DNA of 64,000 nt from Waterburya agarophytonicola KI4 (GTDB lineage Bacteria > Cyanobacteriota > Cyanobacteriia > Cyanobacteriales > Xenococcaceae): the NCBI RefSeq assembly GCF_020640915.1, contig NZ_JADWDC010000005.1, positions 80,122 to 144,121 on the forward strand. The letters run 5' to 3'. Shown here piece by piece: positions 63,767-64,000 of this stretch (position 1 is its first letter; each line of letters opens with the position of its first letter). Under the pieces are notes generated by a model. The model saw only the letters and a list, made by a program, of their open reading frames with translations. It searched no databases and was not told the DNA's origin. The translations under genes and the position numbers were made by a program.

Positions 63767-64000
63767 TTTTTAAAATTGGAAACTCTTATCAATCTTAATT
63801 ACAACTGCGGGAAATAGTGACAAGTTCGTCTTGCAAATAGGAATTATTATCATTTGTAAGAAGACACTAATTCTTTATTTTAAATTCATATAAGTACTTA
63901 GGCAAAATTAATTACATATTCGTGACCAAAATTATCCAGCACTTTTTTTAGATATTCAATTAGACTATTCTGACTACTATAAGCAGGGTAATCGCATCAA
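63767..64000. other. Right-edge intergenic region
   Basis: The last 234 bases upstream of the mannosidase contain no supported gene. A 32-codon minus-strand frame (63898-63996) has no start codon within the window and is not called. Confidence 0.4.

Noticed and set aside
63898..63999. Minus-strand frame ending EYVINFA at the right edge
   Set aside because: Bounded upstream by an in-frame TGA at 63997-63999 and without any start codon, so at most 32 residues; not supported as a gene.
1..64000. CRISPR array, prophage or complete insertion sequence
   Set aside because: No spaced direct repeats of 24-40 bases, no cas, phage or transposase genes were seen on either strand.

Overview
The window is a chromosomal segment from a cyanobacterium, most likely an AT-rich coccoid or baeocyte-forming type (Pleurocapsales/Xenococcus/Stanieria-like by overall feel; this is inference). 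The evidence is the very frequent HIP1 octamer GCGATCGC on both strands, three COP23 (circadian oscillating protein) paralogs, a GlgA2-type glycogen synthase, a short Ssb, LrtA/HPF, a SynOMT-like O-methyltransferase, ycf29- and ycf52-like genes, DUF928 and CHAT/TPR proteins, and heptameric STRR repeats in intergenic DNA. No transposase, prophage or CRISPR array is visible. One short non-autonomous element with a clean 8-bp target duplication is present.

Region 1-9.7 kb (minus strand except one gene) is a two-partner secretion operon in the order tpsA exoprotein, tpsB outer-membrane transporter, then an exported TPR protein whose CHAT domain should lie beyond the left edge. A divergent COP23 gene follows, then a membrane TPR protein built from MshEN-like repeats and the C-terminal part of the cyanobacterial AAA-like module. 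Region 10-24.6 kb holds tRNA-Asp, a methyltransferase, a PhyH dioxygenase, gcvH and gcvP of the glycine cleavage system, an alpha/beta hydrolase whose N-terminus is broken at a G9 run, a GNAT, an NmrA-like reductase, a large M48 protease, a DprA-like Rossmann protein, a MAPEG protein, pdhB and a PmbA/TldE homolog.

Region 24.6-37.4 kb contains a UbiD decarboxylase, an M28 peptidase, and a minus-strand run of ssb, a GT39 glycosyltransferase, a GT4 glycosyltransferase, a sugar-phosphate transferase and glgA2 that looks like a surface polysaccharide/glycogen block. It then has a membrane GTPase, a Phd/VapC toxin-antitoxin pair and a DUF4126 gene with a 136-bp MITE immediately upstream. Region 37.4-45.6 kb holds a Ser/Thr kinase, the O-methyltransferase, a Tat-exported PhoX-like protein, DUF928, a CPBP protease, a fatty-acid hydroxylase and a tandem histidine phosphatase.

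Region 45.6-56.7 kb carries the SRP RNA gene (ffs), a decayed TPR gene, two divergent COP23 genes, lrtA/hpf with a long upstream region, lipB plus a HAD phosphatase, purB, tRNA-Thr, a LuxR-type response regulator, a nitroreductase-like gene, a Ca2+/H+ exchanger, a VOC protein and a small M48 protease. Region 56.7-63.8 kb is a dTDP-rhamnose operon (rfbC-rfbD-rfbA-rfbB) preceded by a GH38 alpha-mannosidase. Together with the 29-33 kb block this indicates cell-surface glycan synthesis. The last 230 bases hold no gene that can be supported.
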